From assembly GCF_003711515.1 (NCBI RefSeq), contig NW_021167081.1, positions 1,629,568-1,693,567 of the forward strand: a stretch of DNA of 64,000 nucleotides, read 5' to 3'. The notes below the pieces were generated by a model that was not told the origin of the DNA, made no database searches, and worked only from the letters and a program-made list of their open reading frames with translations. The DNA comes from Sodiomyces alkalinus F11. Lineage: Eukaryota > Ascomycota > Sordariomycetes > Glomerellales > Plectosphaerellaceae. Of this stretch, positions 34,305 through 46,266 are shown in pieces (position 1 is the stretch's first letter; every line of letters begins with the position of its first letter). The position numbers and the translations under genes are program-made.

Positions 34305-34928
34305 CTACATGTTAGGTGGTTGGTAGTTCAGAGGGCGCCTTAAAGCAACGTCAGTATATGGCTCTGTAGTTGTTCGTGGGACAAGGCGTCTCATACTTGA
34401 AGAGCAAGATGTGTGGCTCCGGCTCGTGTACCTCATAGTGTTCCCAACCGAGACTCTGGTGGGAAAAAAAAAAAAAAGAAAGATGGTTAGCCACGGATGG
34501 ACATTGCTTTTCGTATGTGGACGAAATACAAGACATGACAAACCTGAGTGATTCCTAGCGCACGCCATTCCTCTTCCCAGAGAAGCTTCAGGGTTCCGTG
34601 AGTGGTGTCCTTGTAGGCTTTAGGGATAGCTTTGAGCATGGCCTTGGGCAGTTGGACGTGTCGGTACTCAAACTCGCTGTCCGAGTAGCTGTACGTAGGG
34701 CTCGGTCAGTTTACCGCCGCACTTTATCCCCATTGGGTCGAGTCACGCGTTCGTCTCGGCGAAGGACACGATCGATTCCGAGGAGAAGAGACAGTTGGTT
34801 GGACGAACGTACCGTGCCGAATAGTGAATCGAGTCGACGTATTCGTCCACGGCGGCTCGCTCGTCATCTGAGAGAGGCCTCGGAACGGGATTCCGACGGC
34901 TCATGTCAATGTTCATGTTCATAGGCAT
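34305..34928 (-). CDS. CKS1: cyclin-dependent kinase regulatory subunit CKS1/SUC1
   Basis: Four exons, 34928-34813, 34688-34544, 34455-34397 and 34338-34305, give 117 aa (113 aa if translation starts at the ATG at 34916, which fits family N-termini better). CKS proteins bind cyclin-dependent kinases and dock phosphorylated substrates during the cell cycle. Conserved stretches include [52 protein letters not shown] and [13 protein letters not shown]. Introns are 34812-34689 (GTACGT/CAG), 34543-34456 (GTTTGT/CAG) and 34396-34339 (GTATGA/AAG). The last exon encodes only [10 protein letters not shown]; if intron 3 is kept, translation would end in a different 14-residue tail after FK. Confidence 0.93.
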
Positions 34929-36420
34929 CGTTGTTGTTCTTGTTATCGTCTACCGGGCGGTGTTGAATTCGTGGCTTGAGGTGAAGATAGCGGAGAATGA
35001 TCGGGGCGGTCAAGAGACTGTCCGATGTTGGTTAGGGAAAGGAAGTCCAGATGCGGAGTTGCCGAGGACGAAAGAGAGGGTGTCGGATTTTAATCAGTTC
35101 GGTGGTGTGTCGAAGTTTAGGGATTGGTTCGGGTTGGAAAACGGCGGCGATTGCAGAGATGCTTCCTGATCGCGACAGCTGGGTCTGGTGTGTTCTCTGG
35201 GGAAGTCGTCGAGCTATGTACTGAAGGTACTGAAGTGGCGGGAAAATGTGAGCGGGGTACTGGGCAGGCAAGCGCGACAATTAAGCCAACCAAGTGGAGC
35301 GCTGGTGCTGAAATCCACACACAGTCGGCCCAGCGTTGAGTCGGTCAACAACGACGAGGGAAGCTGCGATGAAGTGGGGGTATCCGAGAGGTCGTACTCA
35401 ATGATGGTTATCTTGTAACGCAAAAGGTATTTGAAAGGTAAGGTAAGGTAGGGGGAGAAAGAGACGGAAATATTCAATTGGACCTAACAACAGAAAAAAA
35501 AAAGATATCATCATTGCCGGCATTGGAGGGGACCGGTCAAGTAAACAAAACACAACCAATCGGGATGTGCCCTCATAAAGATCGTCGAATCCGGTAGACC
35601 GGGGTCGTTACAACCAGCCAACCCATCTGTGGGCTGGGACGTGATGGGCCACCTCAGTCCAACCGCCGCCTTCAGTACCATGGTACTTGCGAGATACATC
35701 ATACGAAGTAGGTAGGGCTTTTTGAGGCCTTATGATGGGGGGCATTGTTTTTGCGGCATGTCCCGAGCCTTGGTATCCCTGGGATATATGAAGAAGCCTG
35801 TGAGACACACGAACCGCCACTTGAGCAGAAACAATCTTATAAACAGTTATATAAGACGATTACTTTCCATTGACCAGAACAGGCCTTGAGGTGGCGATAT
35901 GAAAATATCAAATACTTGTTTTGAATGTCGGCACGATTTCCAAGCAAACCAACCAACGCATTGTGCATTTTCTTCAATACCTATCGACGAAGTACTGGGT
36001 AGGTACCAAGCTCAGCACAACGGGTCCGGTACAGACCCAGCCCGTTCCCATACTTTGCAATTACACCCAGACCCATACACAAGCCTCTCTACGTAATGTA
36101 CTCTCTGGGTACCTCTCAAGGCCATCGTGTTTCGCACAATGCATGGTCTCCAACCACGCCTTCCGAGTGACCAAGCTTTTTGCACCTTCTCCACATCTTG
36201 TTCCCTCGACGGAATCTGAGCGCACCGTGTTCACCACAATCGCAATCGATCGCATCGCACTGCATCGCCGCAAAGTAGGGCGCCAGATACGCCCCAGCTT
36301 CTACGAATAACTCAGCAAGACATTACATCTTGCTTAAGACCGTCGCATCCCTCATAACCCTGGCTGTAGACTTGCACGCATGCACTGTGATCCTGACTAG
36401 GGATACCACCGCTTGCTCCG
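34929..36420. promoter_or_regulatory. intergenic region between CKS1 and the RSC4-like gene
   Basis: It should contain both promoters, since the two genes diverge. There is a GGTAAGGTAAGGTA repeat at 35436-35451. Short open frames on both strands show no family features. Nothing else is supported. Confidence 0.5.
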
Positions 36421-39359
36421 ATGGACCACAAACGAAAAGCGAGCGCCTCTAATGGTGCCGCCTCTTCAGATACCGAGGAGCGCGAAGAACGCGCTGCAAA
36501 GCGTCAGAGGCTTTCTGAGGTGAGTGGTTACCAGTTGACTTTCCTCCTCTCTATGTAATTTGTTTAATCGTCCCTTACCCATCCCCCCCATTCCAACGAC
36601 AACAGCTGCCTCGAGTCATTCCGCATGCGTCAACCGTCGTCCCAACAGCCCCAAGCTCCAGGGAAACTGCGACTTTTTTCCACCGGGCCGCTTTGCGATC
36701 AGCAGCAACCTGATTCAGTCTTCCCTCTTCTCCACGTTGATCCCCACTACACCACCAATTGAGCCGTTTTCATCACCATCGCACGCTCTAACCCAGCCAC
36801 GCACCGCCCTGTTTGCTAACGACCGCGTTTCCATTCAGCAATACGATCTCAGCAAGGGCGAAACTCCGGAGTCCACAACAGCCCATGGGCTGTTCCTCCT
36901 CGAACAAATTCGTCGCACGGCAGACAAGAAGTGAGTTTGTCTCTATTCTCTCTGTTTGACCTTTGTTTCGTGTCAGGACTTTTGCCCATGTGCCGACGCT
37001 TCTTTCGCGTGCATCCCTTCATCAACGCCATCGATATCTCCGCGTTCGCGCAACTTGATATCACTTGTATGTCTCTTATAGCTAACGGGTGTATTCAGTG
37101 GGCGCAAGATAGCGGGCTATTTCGAGAAACTCCTCCCCCGAGAAGGCAATGAAGAATACTACAAGCAAACGCGGATGCCCATCTCCCTTGAAATGATCGA
37201 ACAGAAACTTATCGACCAGGAATTCGCGAACCTCACTGAACTCGAGAGCTATTTTAAGCGCATGGTTTGTAACGCTAAGGACTTCTACCCGCGCAATTCG
37301 TCCACCTTCGAAGACGCCGAAAGGGTTCGCAAGGCTCTGAGCAATTACATGACCAAGAAGAATCCTGCATATCAAAAAGGAAATTACGTTGCCTTTCCCA
37401 CACCTCTACCTCCCGAAGCCGACGAGAGGGTCGAAGAACGTCCTACCACGCCTACCTCTCATCGTCGCCCCGCATCCAGTGCTTCCACGACCCGGAGCAT
37501 GGCTTCGGCATCGGGCACACCGGCGCCCCGTGAAGACCGCGAGACGGATTCGACAGAGGAAGTGGCGAAAGACGTCGAGGAAACCGCGAAGGACATCGAA
37601 GAGAGCGCGAAGAAAGTTGAGGAGAGCGTCGAGCGCGAAGAGAATGGGGAAGCCGATGAAGAGGAAGAACGCCCGGCCTCGAAGCGCACTTCTATCATCC
37701 TTCGTCGTGGCCCAGGCCGTAGGTCTGCCGGTCGCTCCAGCAGCACCCCACAAAGCAACGCGCCTGTCTCCCGGTCGATCGGCCGCAAGGATGATAATGT
37801 CTTTCTTGACGTCCCCTACAAAGAACTGAACTTTCAGGAAGCCCAGGAGAAGATCGTTGAAGAGATGATGCGGAAGAAGGATGAAGAAGCGTTAGTTCCA
37901 TGTCCACGACCCCTGCCGCATCTTTGCTGCCCGTACTAATGACATGCCTGGCAGTGGCCTGCCGTATTTCGATGAATTCCTCAACCTTCCCCCACGCTCT
38001 TTCAAGGAATATTATCAGGTCATCAGGCAACCTCTCTCCATCAAAAAGCTTCAGAAGCTGGTCAAGGGTATCCACGGTCGAAAGGAAAACACAGGGATCT
38101 CCGATTTTAAGAGCTGGGCCGCATTTGAGGAGACGGCGAGTTTGCTGTGGCGGAACGCCTACTACTTCAACACGGACGAAAGCGCAATTTATGCGCTGGC
38201 AAAGGAATTAGAGGTATACTACTAACCCTCGCTCGACCTACCGCCACGTCTCTCCTAAGACTAACCTCATGCTTACCCCATTTTGCCAGGCTTTCTTCCG
38301 CGATCAACTTGCACAAGCTAAGAAGGTGGTTGACGAACCGCCCCAGCCGAAGATCAAGCTCAAGCTTTCGAACGACCAGTCCACGCCGACACCTTCCTCC
38401 AAAAAGATCACCATTCAGGTTAATACGAGAGGTGTTTCCACCGATACTCCTGCGCCTTCTGCCACGGCTCAGTCCGAGGAATCTCGCGGGAGCGAACAGC
38501 CTTCAGTCCCCAATGGGACCGATACCACCGCTGCCATAGCTGCAGCTGCCAGGTCCGGAACACCACAGCAACGTCTCGACGCCAATGGGCCTCTGGTTGC
38601 AGAAGGAGCGAAGAGCACCTCGGCCGCTTCTCCAAGGCCACCTGCGCCCAACGGTGCCACCAAGGAGGACACCGGCGCGGCGGCAACCCCTGCCCAGGTA
38701 GCTGAGCCAGGTCAGCCGGCCCCATCCGCACAACCTGTTCTTGGCACAGTGGCGACGAGTACCGCCAAATTTCACCCTGTTCATCCAACGGAGACAAGGA
38801 GAGAACCTACCATTATGGACCAGATATACCGCCTCCCTGGAAAAGGTACGAGATGGAGCCGCCCATACCCTTTTTTTTCATATATACTGTCGGCATTTCG
38901 ATGTGGCGGCTAACGTGGATGTTTACTTTAGGCCCGGATGATGCTCTCCTTCAATTGTTGCGCATTCAGACCCATCCCATGCTCAACTTCGAACGCAGGC
39001 ACGTTTTCGACCTTCGTCCTCACGAGCTAACGGTTCGTCAATGCGTAGCGATGCACATGCCGCCGAACCATGTGCGTATTCAAATCATCGTCAACGTGCT
39101 TGCCTCCCTGCGACAACAACAGCGACATTACAAGCTGTGGGTGGCCATCAACAAACAATTGCTTGCTCCGCAGGCACCCATGCCAGGGCAGGCCTTCCCC
39201 CCTAACACGCTCGTCTTCGACGCACAACTGCAAGCCGCATCGGTCAACCTCATCGAGGTGGAAATCGTCGCAGGGCTTCCTAAGGGCCAGCGAGCCCTCA
39301 ACGGCGCAGATTACGAGGTCGAGCAGTTTTCTGTACTTGCCAACGTCGTCAGAAACTAG
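36421..39359 (+). CDS. RSC4-like tandem bromodomain protein (RSC chromatin-remodelling subunit)
   Basis: Six exons (36421-36519, 36839-36930, 37099-37890, 37955-38213, 38290-38845, 38932-39359) give 741 aa. Rsc4 reads acetylated histone H3 for the RSC remodeller in the nucleus. The start MDHKRKAS is followed by a first bromodomain (about 45-160, LLPREGNEEYYKQTRMPISL, then YFKRMVCNAKDFYP) and an acidic/coiled KDVEETAKDIEESAKKVEES linker. The second bromodomain covers about 325-420 (GLPYFDEFLNLPPRSFKEYYQVIRQPLS, WRNAYYFN), then a Pro/Ala-rich linker and a conserved C-terminal domain (FHPVHP..., GPDDALLQLLRIQTHP). Introns are 36520-36838, 36931-37098, 37891-37954, 38214-38289 and 38846-38931; most have clear CTAAC branch sites. 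Intron 1 is 319 bp; an extra small exon there would be possible but none is needed for phase. Confidence 0.9.
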
Positions 39360-40744
39360 GCGGACCCTGCGGTGCTTGAGCTCGTATTTCCTCGTGCCAG
39401 CATCAGTACTTCTTTTGCAGGCACGGAGGATACTAGTAGCAGGAGCGGTGTTGTCATCGGAAACCTCGACAAGTAACGCCCTGGGCTGATGGGAGCTGAC
39501 TAGGAGCAGCTGCATCAGCAGCCCCTGAACAGCCCGAATCCACTCTTCCGGCGCGGACATTGTGATCGATGCGCCCCTGGAAACTCTGTCCAGAGGAATG
39601 CCCGACAATACCGGAATCTAAAACTCCCGGGAGCATGGATTATTTTACCCGGGAACTTTATACCAGTGACGTTTTCACTGTCGGGTCATCACCTGGTCGC
39701 ACTCGGGCCTGACCTGGTCTCCCGTCTGCAGGCCGTAGCTTCCTTGCAGATGCTCTTGACACGATCGACAGTGAGGTGAGCCATTGGCACCGTAGGGTTG
39801 CTTTTCTTTGCGAGGCCTTCGCTCGTGAAGATCAGGTGGCACATCGTCTCGTCACGGATTATTTCGATCAAATATGGACACCATGCCCGGCTGGGCCCGT
39901 CGCAGAGATTAACATCGGCAGTGTAAACACATTCCAGGCCAGCGAGAGAACTAGTTTCAACAAGTTAGCCAACAGAAACCTTGGTAGGCGACAGATGCGA
40001 CTGCCCAAGGCTTGCGCATCTTGAATGGGGGAAAGCTGTCTTTTTGGGAGCAACGTTCAGTCGGCTGGATATATTGCTCTGTGCTCTGTAGTATTAAGAT
40101 GGACAGTGGGTAAGAAAGGAATGCCAGGTTGGTGCTGATCGGAAATCAGGATAGAGGGGGAGGCCGATGACCCATGAGAACGGAGTAGGTTACATATGGT
40201 TAGGTACTCGCGGAGCAAGTTCGGTTTCTTGAATGCATTAACGATACCATAGGAAAATAAACTGTATTCTTTTATTTCAACGGCAGTATTTGGACTTGAT
40301 GTAATGCCTACCTTAGGTACCTTCACAAGGTTCAACCTGGCGGTGACTTTCTTTCGGTGTGAGGCGATAAGATAAGAGGCGTTGGTGGACTGTCCCAAAA
40401 AAAAATATTTCGTACAGATAATTATGTACTTGGCTACGATCGTTCAACCACCCCAATCCAGGGATCTGTCTGTCTTGACAACCCCGTTTACGCTCAAATC
40501 GGCCATACGGAATAACCATGATAATATCTCAAAGAGTTTAGAGAATTCCGCTTGTCGCCATCCGACCTCTTCACCCTCGTCGCGCGGTAATCTCTCTCTT
40601 CCTCACCCTTACGCTCCAAACGATTGCATCCGCATACGGACGTCTCCCAGTGCCTCCGACTCTCTGTCTCTCACACCAAGACGGACACTAGGCAAAAAAC
40701 ACTTCGGGTATTGAAAAGAAAAACACATAACATCCCCCGAAAAC
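39360..40744. promoter_or_regulatory. intergenic region between the RSC4-like gene and TMA23
   Basis: The 3' flank of the RSC4-like gene and the promoter of TMA23 lie here. A minus-strand frame (39027-39608) overlaps the last RSC4 exon and continues for 83 codons into this region, but I recognise no family. A GGTACC motif is at 40308-40323. Confidence 0.45.
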
Positions 40745-41464
40745 ATGGACGCACATGCCCTTCTGACGTCGCAGGGCTGGCGGGGAGCAGGCCACTCCCT
40801 GCACGCGACCTCGGACGCGATCGGGCTATCGAAGCCGCTCCTCCTGAACCGGCGCGACGGGAACAAGGGCCTGGGGCAGAAGGCGCACTTCACGAGCGAC
40901 ATGTGGTGGATGAGCGCGTTTGACGAGCAGCTACAGGGGCTGAGCACCACGACTACGTCGGAGGGCAAGGTTGGTGTCGTGCAGGCCGTTACGCAAGGGA
41001 GGATCAACGCGGTCGAGATGGGGAAGGGCGGGAGGTGGAGTTTGGGAGGGTGTTTTGTGCGGGGTGGGCTCTTGCAGGGCACGGTTTCTTCTTCGGACCA
41101 GAGCGCTGAGAGCAGTGGGGGCAGTGGGAGCAGTGGGAGCGGGAGCAAGAGCGGCAGTGCGAGCTCTGGGGATTCCACGCCTTTGACGGTAGAGGAAACA
41201 GAACAAGAGACTGGCGAGAAGACGGAGACCAAGGAAGAGAGGAGGGCGATGAGAGCTGCTCGGAGGGCGGACAAGGAGGCGAGGAGAATAAGGAAAGAGC
41301 ACAGAAGGAAGAGAAAAGAGGAGAGGCGGAAGAGGAGGAGGGATACGAAGGCCGCGTGGAAGGCGTCTGGAAAATCAGAAAGGGAGAGGGACGAGACCAA
41401 GGAAGAGAGGAGGGCGAGAAGGGAGGCGAAACGGTTACGACGGTCAGCCCAGAAAGCTGGTTGA
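40745..41464 (+). CDS. TMA23: TMA23-like nucleolar G-patch protein
   Basis: Single exon, 239 aa. Budding yeast Tma23 is a nucleolar protein linked to ribosome biogenesis. Residues about 1-58 fit the G-patch end of the family: MDAHALLTSQGWRGAGHSL, GLSKPLLLNRRDGNKGLGQK, HFTSDMWWMSAFDEQL. A Gly/Ser-rich stretch follows (about 115-145), and the C-terminal third is highly basic (KEERRAMRAARRADKEARR and a second KEERRARREAKR), suggesting RNA binding and nucleolar targeting. It follows the RSC4-like gene on the same strand, 1.4 kb away, and converges on THG1. The ATG at 40745 begins the conserved N-terminus. Confidence 0.88.
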   Translation: MDAHALLTSQGWRGAGHSLHATSDAIGLSKPLLLNRRDGNKGLGQKAHFTSDMWWMSAFDEQLQGLSTTTTSEGKVGVVQAVTQGRINAVEMGKGGRWSLGGCFVRGGLLQGTVSSSDQSAESSGGSGSSGSGSKSGSASSGDSTPLTVEETEQETGEKTETKEERRAMRAARRADKEARRIRKEHRRKRKEERRKRRRDTKAAWKASGKSERERDETKEERRARREAKRLRRSAQKAG

Positions 41465-42057
41465 TGTTCCCTTGTCTTCCGGTGGTATCATCTATCTTTC
41501 TGAGGAAGCAGAGGTTGCTTCTGTTCTCGTCAAGCTCGAGGCTACCGAACAGCTGGCACGGCAATCTACAGTCTGGCTGTTGGCATTGGAGGGATATTTG
41601 GACAGAGGCGTATGGGTTCCAGAGAACCACAGTCCCACGAGCGAGCCAAAGAATATTCGACAACGTCTCTTGGTCGACATAACAGCCTCCAACCATGCCG
41701 CACCTCAATTCGAAATCCGACACCCGAATCCAGTCTGAAAGACCTCTGTGGAGACCGATATTCTCCATCCATCGTGTTGCCGTCGTGGAGAATCGCCGGG
41801 CAATACATCACATCGTTTGACGAATCTCAACTTGGTGGCACCCGGTTGAGGTTTTCTGTTTCTTGGGGCGTTGGATACATACAAGTCATGGCCATGGAAA
41901 ATTTGTGGCAAGCGATGAAAGATTGTTGTTTGAGGAGAATATCCGGGGGGGGTATAGACAAAATGCCAATGACACCTGGTCCAATAAAGCCTGGGGAGCA
42001 GCTTTCATGCCCCATTTTCGCCCTCGACCACTCAGCTCTGTACACCATACTTCTCCT
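41465..42057. other. convergent 3' intergenic region
   Basis: 3' flanks of TMA23 (plus) and THG1 (minus). Open frames here on both strands carry no recognised domain. Confidence 0.5.
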
Positions 42058-43330
42058 TCATGGCTCTTTCGGCACCTTTCCCGGCTTGTTCGACAGCAAC
42101 CACGGCCTCCTGTCCCAGAAGTCATCCTTGATGATGTCGAGATGCTGGACGACGATGGGTGCCTTTCCGCGACGTTTCCTGTCCTTCTCAGCCTGCGACT
42201 TGGTATGCTGCAGCGGTTCTGCCAGAGCGTCGGCATCCCTCTCAGCGTTGTGGGTTCCGGGTTCAACGAGCTCGTACTAGATCGAGGTTAACGGGGACGG
42301 GAGTCTTGCAACGGATAGCAAACTGGGCGGTAGTTATTGTTAACTTACGTCTCGGAAGACGACGCTCCCTTTTTTGTACATCTCGGGTTCGTTGTTGTAG
42401 TTGATGTGGAATCTTGAGAAAAGAATCTCGTTCTTGTCGCCCGATACCGTCCCCTAGCGATGTGAGATGAGTTAGCATGGCACGTCAAGTGCGTTTCGCT
42501 GTGTGTCCTTGCATACCGCCAAGAGCTGTTCTGCTTCACGGTTGTCCACGCCTCCCAGCTGTATCAGAGCCCAGAATGTGGTGTTGTAAAGGTTGTTGAT
42601 GTGGCCTTGAGTTGATCTTGTCAGTACTTGACCCGTAAGATAACAGGATAGAGTTGGAAACCAATGGTGTTTCTCACAGTCAACTTGCCGCCAGCTCATG
42701 TAGTCGCGCAAGTTCTGTACTGACGGGTAGCAGACGGCGCGACCATCGAAGCTGGGCAGAGGAGGCGACAGAGGCGCGTCCGGAAAATAAGTTGACCAGG
42801 AGTAGATGTAGTGGGCGGTAAAGGTTGATACTATGGTGCTGACGAGCTTACTAGCTCGCCTCTCGAAGAGGGTGCATGATTTGTGGAAGACGAAGCTTCA
42901 AGCCATGGTTAGAATGGAAACAGGCCCACGAGAGGCCACTGAGGTATGCTAGAGCTCTCTCACCTATACTCGTCACTGATTCCGTATGCAATGGTGATTT
43001 CAGGGAGATCTGCCATCACCGCCTTCGCAGCCGCATTCATAAGATCCAGCGCTCGCTTGTCGTTGGGCTTCTCAAAGTTATATTTCGCACAAAGCCTGCG
43101 GCGTGGTCAGGGTCATCGTCTCATATTGGGATCTATGCAATGCAGGATACTTGAAATGGGTCTTACTTTGTGAAGCCCCGACCATCTATCCTCACTACCA
43201 CCCAGGTGTTGGGTAGGAGGGTGTCGGGCAGTTCGAAGCTCTTAACATATTCGAACCTGTGAAAGCTATCTTTAGTACATGTTCATTTTGTTTAAACATA
43301 AGAAGCTTGGCCTCACTTCGAATTTGCCAT
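42058..43330 (-). CDS. THG1: tRNA-His guanylyltransferase THG1
   Basis: Seven exons (43330-43317, 43256-43167, 43095-42964, 42895-42678, 42605-42517, 42453-42349, 42276-42058) give 288 aa. Thg1 adds the G(-1) residue to the 5' end of tRNA-His by 3'-5' polymerisation, needed for histidyl-tRNA synthetase recognition. The metal-binding residues are in place: Asp29 in RIDGRGF and Asp76-Glu77 in [23 protein letters not shown] and the C-terminal [17 protein letters not shown] are also typical. Introns are 60-72 bp, all GT-AG. Exon 1 is only 14 nt and encodes MANS plus part of Lys5, so the start codon would be missed by simple ORF finding. The gene is divergent from SWD1 with 455 bp between the two start codons. 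Confidence 0.94.
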
Positions 43331-43785
43331 TTTGAAGCTTAGAATGGGTTGACGAGACGAGAACTATGAGAATACAATAGTCCGGAGCTTTTTGTGATGC
43401 CTGTTGCAGTGTATACCACCAAACTTGCGAGGCTGAATGGCGGGGGAGGGGCATATTATTTAAGGTAGGTACCTTACCTTAGTTGCCGACTCGTCTCTCA
43501 CCTCGGTAAGTCCGGTGAGCAATCATACAACGTAATTACACCATGCATTTGCCACAACGTTTTAGGATTAGGTAATCAAACATTTCGAGCACGTCCCTGT
43601 TCTCCCCACGGTCACCCACCAAACATTCCTCAGCCTTGCAGGAAACCTCGTCTACACCACGCGCAGGGTCAGCTACGGGCGGCTTCTTGGTCCCAGCGAG
43701 CTTCCACCTCCCTCCCCCCCCTCGGCGCACCAAGAAATCATGACTTGATGAAATATTGGCACTGTCGCCCGACGTCGTATCAAGC
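43331..43785. promoter_or_regulatory. divergent promoter of THG1 and SWD1
   Basis: Both genes start at the edges of this 455-bp region. A GGTAAGGTACCTTACCTTAG-type palindrome lies at 43461-43482, about 130 bp from the THG1 start codon. Confidence 0.6.
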
Positions 43786-45304
43786 ATGAATTTCCTTCTT
43801 GCCGACCCCGAAGAAGCCGTCGAGTACATCGAGCAGATTACAAACACCAACACCATCCGGTCTGGCCACGCAACATGTCTCCGGTTTAACAGGACTGGCG
43901 AGTTCCTCGCCTCTGGTCGCGTTGATGGCACGGTCGTTGTGTGGGACATCGAGACCATGGGGGTTGCGAGAAAGATGCGGGGTCACAATCGCAGCATCAC
44001 TTCCTTGAGCTGGTCGGGGTGTGGTCGATACCTCTTATCCGCTTGCCAGGGATGGAAAGTCATGTTATGGGATCTTCAGACCGGGAAGCGGCACCGCGAA
44101 GTCCGTTTCAGGGCGCCAGCGTATATTGCCGAGCTGCATCCCTTTAATCCGTGAGCCTCCCTTTCTCCTCTTTTCCGACTACCGGGCGGCTTTCATTACA
44201 TGGACGCTCAGTTGCTGACGCCCTCGCGCCTACCCGCCGAACAGGTACCTTTTCGTTGCGTCGCTTTTTGAAGATCAACCTATGCTCGTAGACGTGTCAG
44301 GGGAGATTGGCGTCAAACAACCTCTTCCCACAATACCGAAGCGGTCCAGCGCCGAGGCGGACGATGCTCTGGCGGAAAAGCATGCCAAGGAAGATGCCAA
44401 GCAGATGACCACTGTGACCATCTTCACGGCATCCGGAGACCACATCATATCGGGCACGAATAAAGGCTGGATCAACATCATCGACGTGAAGAGCAGGGCC
44501 GTCATACATTCGGGAAAGCCGTGCAACGGGGTGATCACCACGCTACGCTTGACCAGTTCCGGGCGCGATCTCCTTGTCAACTCCCAGGACCGCAAGGTGA
44601 GGACTTTTTACGTCCCGAACCTAACGGCCCAGGATCTCGACGTGGACACCCTCTACCTGATCAAGGAGCACGATTTCGAAGATCAGGTGAATCGGCTGTC
44701 CTGGAACCACGTCACGTTCACGGCGACGGGAGAATATGTCGCGGCATCCACCTACAACAACCACGAGATCTACGTTTGGGAGCGGCGCACGGGGAGTCTG
44801 ACGAGGATATTGGACGGCCCGAAGGAGGAGCAGGGTGTGATAGAGTGGCACCCTCAGCGCCATTTCCTGGCCACCTGCGGGCTCGAGACGGGTAGGATCT
44901 ATATATGGTCCATCGTACCGGAGCAGAAATGGGCGAGGCTCGCGCCAGACTTTGCGCAGGTCGAGGAGAACCAGGAATACGTGGAGCGGGAGGACGAGTT
45001 CGATATCTACGGGCAGGAGGAGCTGACCAAGCGACGCCTGGACGCCGAGGACGAGGACGTCGACGTACTCACGATGGATAATGCGATTGACCGTGACGTG
45101 GTTGCGGCAGAGGGACGGTTTCGGATGCCGATCCTGTTCGATCTTGCTGACAGTGACAGCGAGGATGAATTCGTGGCCGTGTCGACGGGGACGATGCGGA
45201 GGAGGAGTCCGGGGGGGGACGGAGATATACCGGATGCCACAGGGGCTGCTGAAAAGAAAGCAGCGTCAAAACGAAAGACAGCCAGGGGCAAGAAGAAATC
45301 ATAA
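43786..45304 (+). CDS. SWD1: COMPASS subunit SWD1 (RbBP5-type WD40 protein)
   Basis: Two exons, 43786-44150 and 44245-45304, give 474 aa. Swd1 is the WD40 subunit of the Set1/COMPASS H3K4 methyltransferase complex. The start MNFLLADPEEAVEYIEQ, SGHATCLRFNRTGEFLASG, WDIETMGVARKMRGHN and HPFNPYLFVASLFEDQPMLVD fit the family; WNHVTFTATGEYVAASTYNNHEIYVWER and GVIEWHPQRHFLATC are later repeats. The C-terminus is acidic (DEDVDVLTMD, DSDSEDEF) then Lys-rich. The intron (44151-44244, 94 bp, GTGAGC/ACAG) completes Pro at the join. The frame reaches upstream to 43756 but that lacks an ATG. Confidence 0.93.
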
Positions 45305-46266
45305 AAGGATAGTCCCTAGATGTAACAGAATAATACCACCATCGCCGGTAGTCTGGGTTGTATCGTGATATGACTGTGGTGTAAGGTGGCTCAGTTTGGG
45401 ATTCACGGAAAGAACAGCTTACTAATAGTGTATGCCTCAGGCTCATATGCCATTACTTTGTAATTGGCTTACCAAAGGCAGACTAGCCACAAATTTCCTA
45501 ATACGGTTTAGTGCAAAGACTCAAACGCAGCCACGGGCCCCCAAGCCTCAGGCAAGATTTCTTACGTGCCGTCCTTCGGTTGTTGCCTCCTCCAATTTTG
45601 CCATCGACAACCTCCGTTCACCCTCGTTGCGCCATCACCAAGCGCGTCAAAAACCGCGTCGCCGAGTCGCCAAAGCTAATACGATACTACGATACGATAT
45701 CCGAGCGTAATTTCACGATTCCTTTCGACGTTGGTATTTTTTTTTCGGAAGGCGGCGGCGGCGATAGGGGTTGCGTGAGCAGCAGCGGCGCCTTGCCTTC
45801 TCTTGGGCCGTAGGCCAGAAGGGAACGCATCGGGCGAGAGCGTCAAATTTTCGATTGACGCACTTCCTGTCAAACGGTCTTACGAAAACATTTATCCGTC
45901 ATCGCCATTAGAGGAAGTTACGCAGGCGAGGAAAAGTGCCTGTCCGCGGCTGCCTTCCTCGTTCTACGATTTTAGCGCCTTCTTTCCTACGCTTCACGAG
46001 GGATCAACGACTTCCTTCCATCAATTCCCTAACGACACTTTGCCTTTTTCTGTTTTTCTTTTCTTCCTTTATTTCTCTCTTTCTTCTTTCCTCATCTTCC
46101 GATAATCAACTTGTGTGTTTTATTTTGGCTCGCTGTATCAGAACTATCTGGTTCTTTTCTTATTTCCCTCGCGACTGTGCCGACACAAAAACTCCGACTC
46201 GATAATTTCCTCATCAGCACCGGCGCACATCCAGTCGACTACAACCCAGAAAAAGTTCTGCCCGTC
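45305..46266. promoter_or_regulatory. SWD1 3' flank and RPB1 promoter with pyrimidine-rich leader
   Basis: The stretch 46037-46097 is nearly all T and C, as in leaders of strongly expressed fungal genes. There is no gene in the interval that I can support. Confidence 0.55.

Noticed and set aside
34598..34924. 108-codon plus-strand frame
   Set aside because: Antisense to CKS1 exons 1 and 2.
44282..45304. taking the ATG at 44282 as the SWD1 start
   Set aside because: The upstream exon 43786-44150 carries the conserved first WD repeats and joins in phase.
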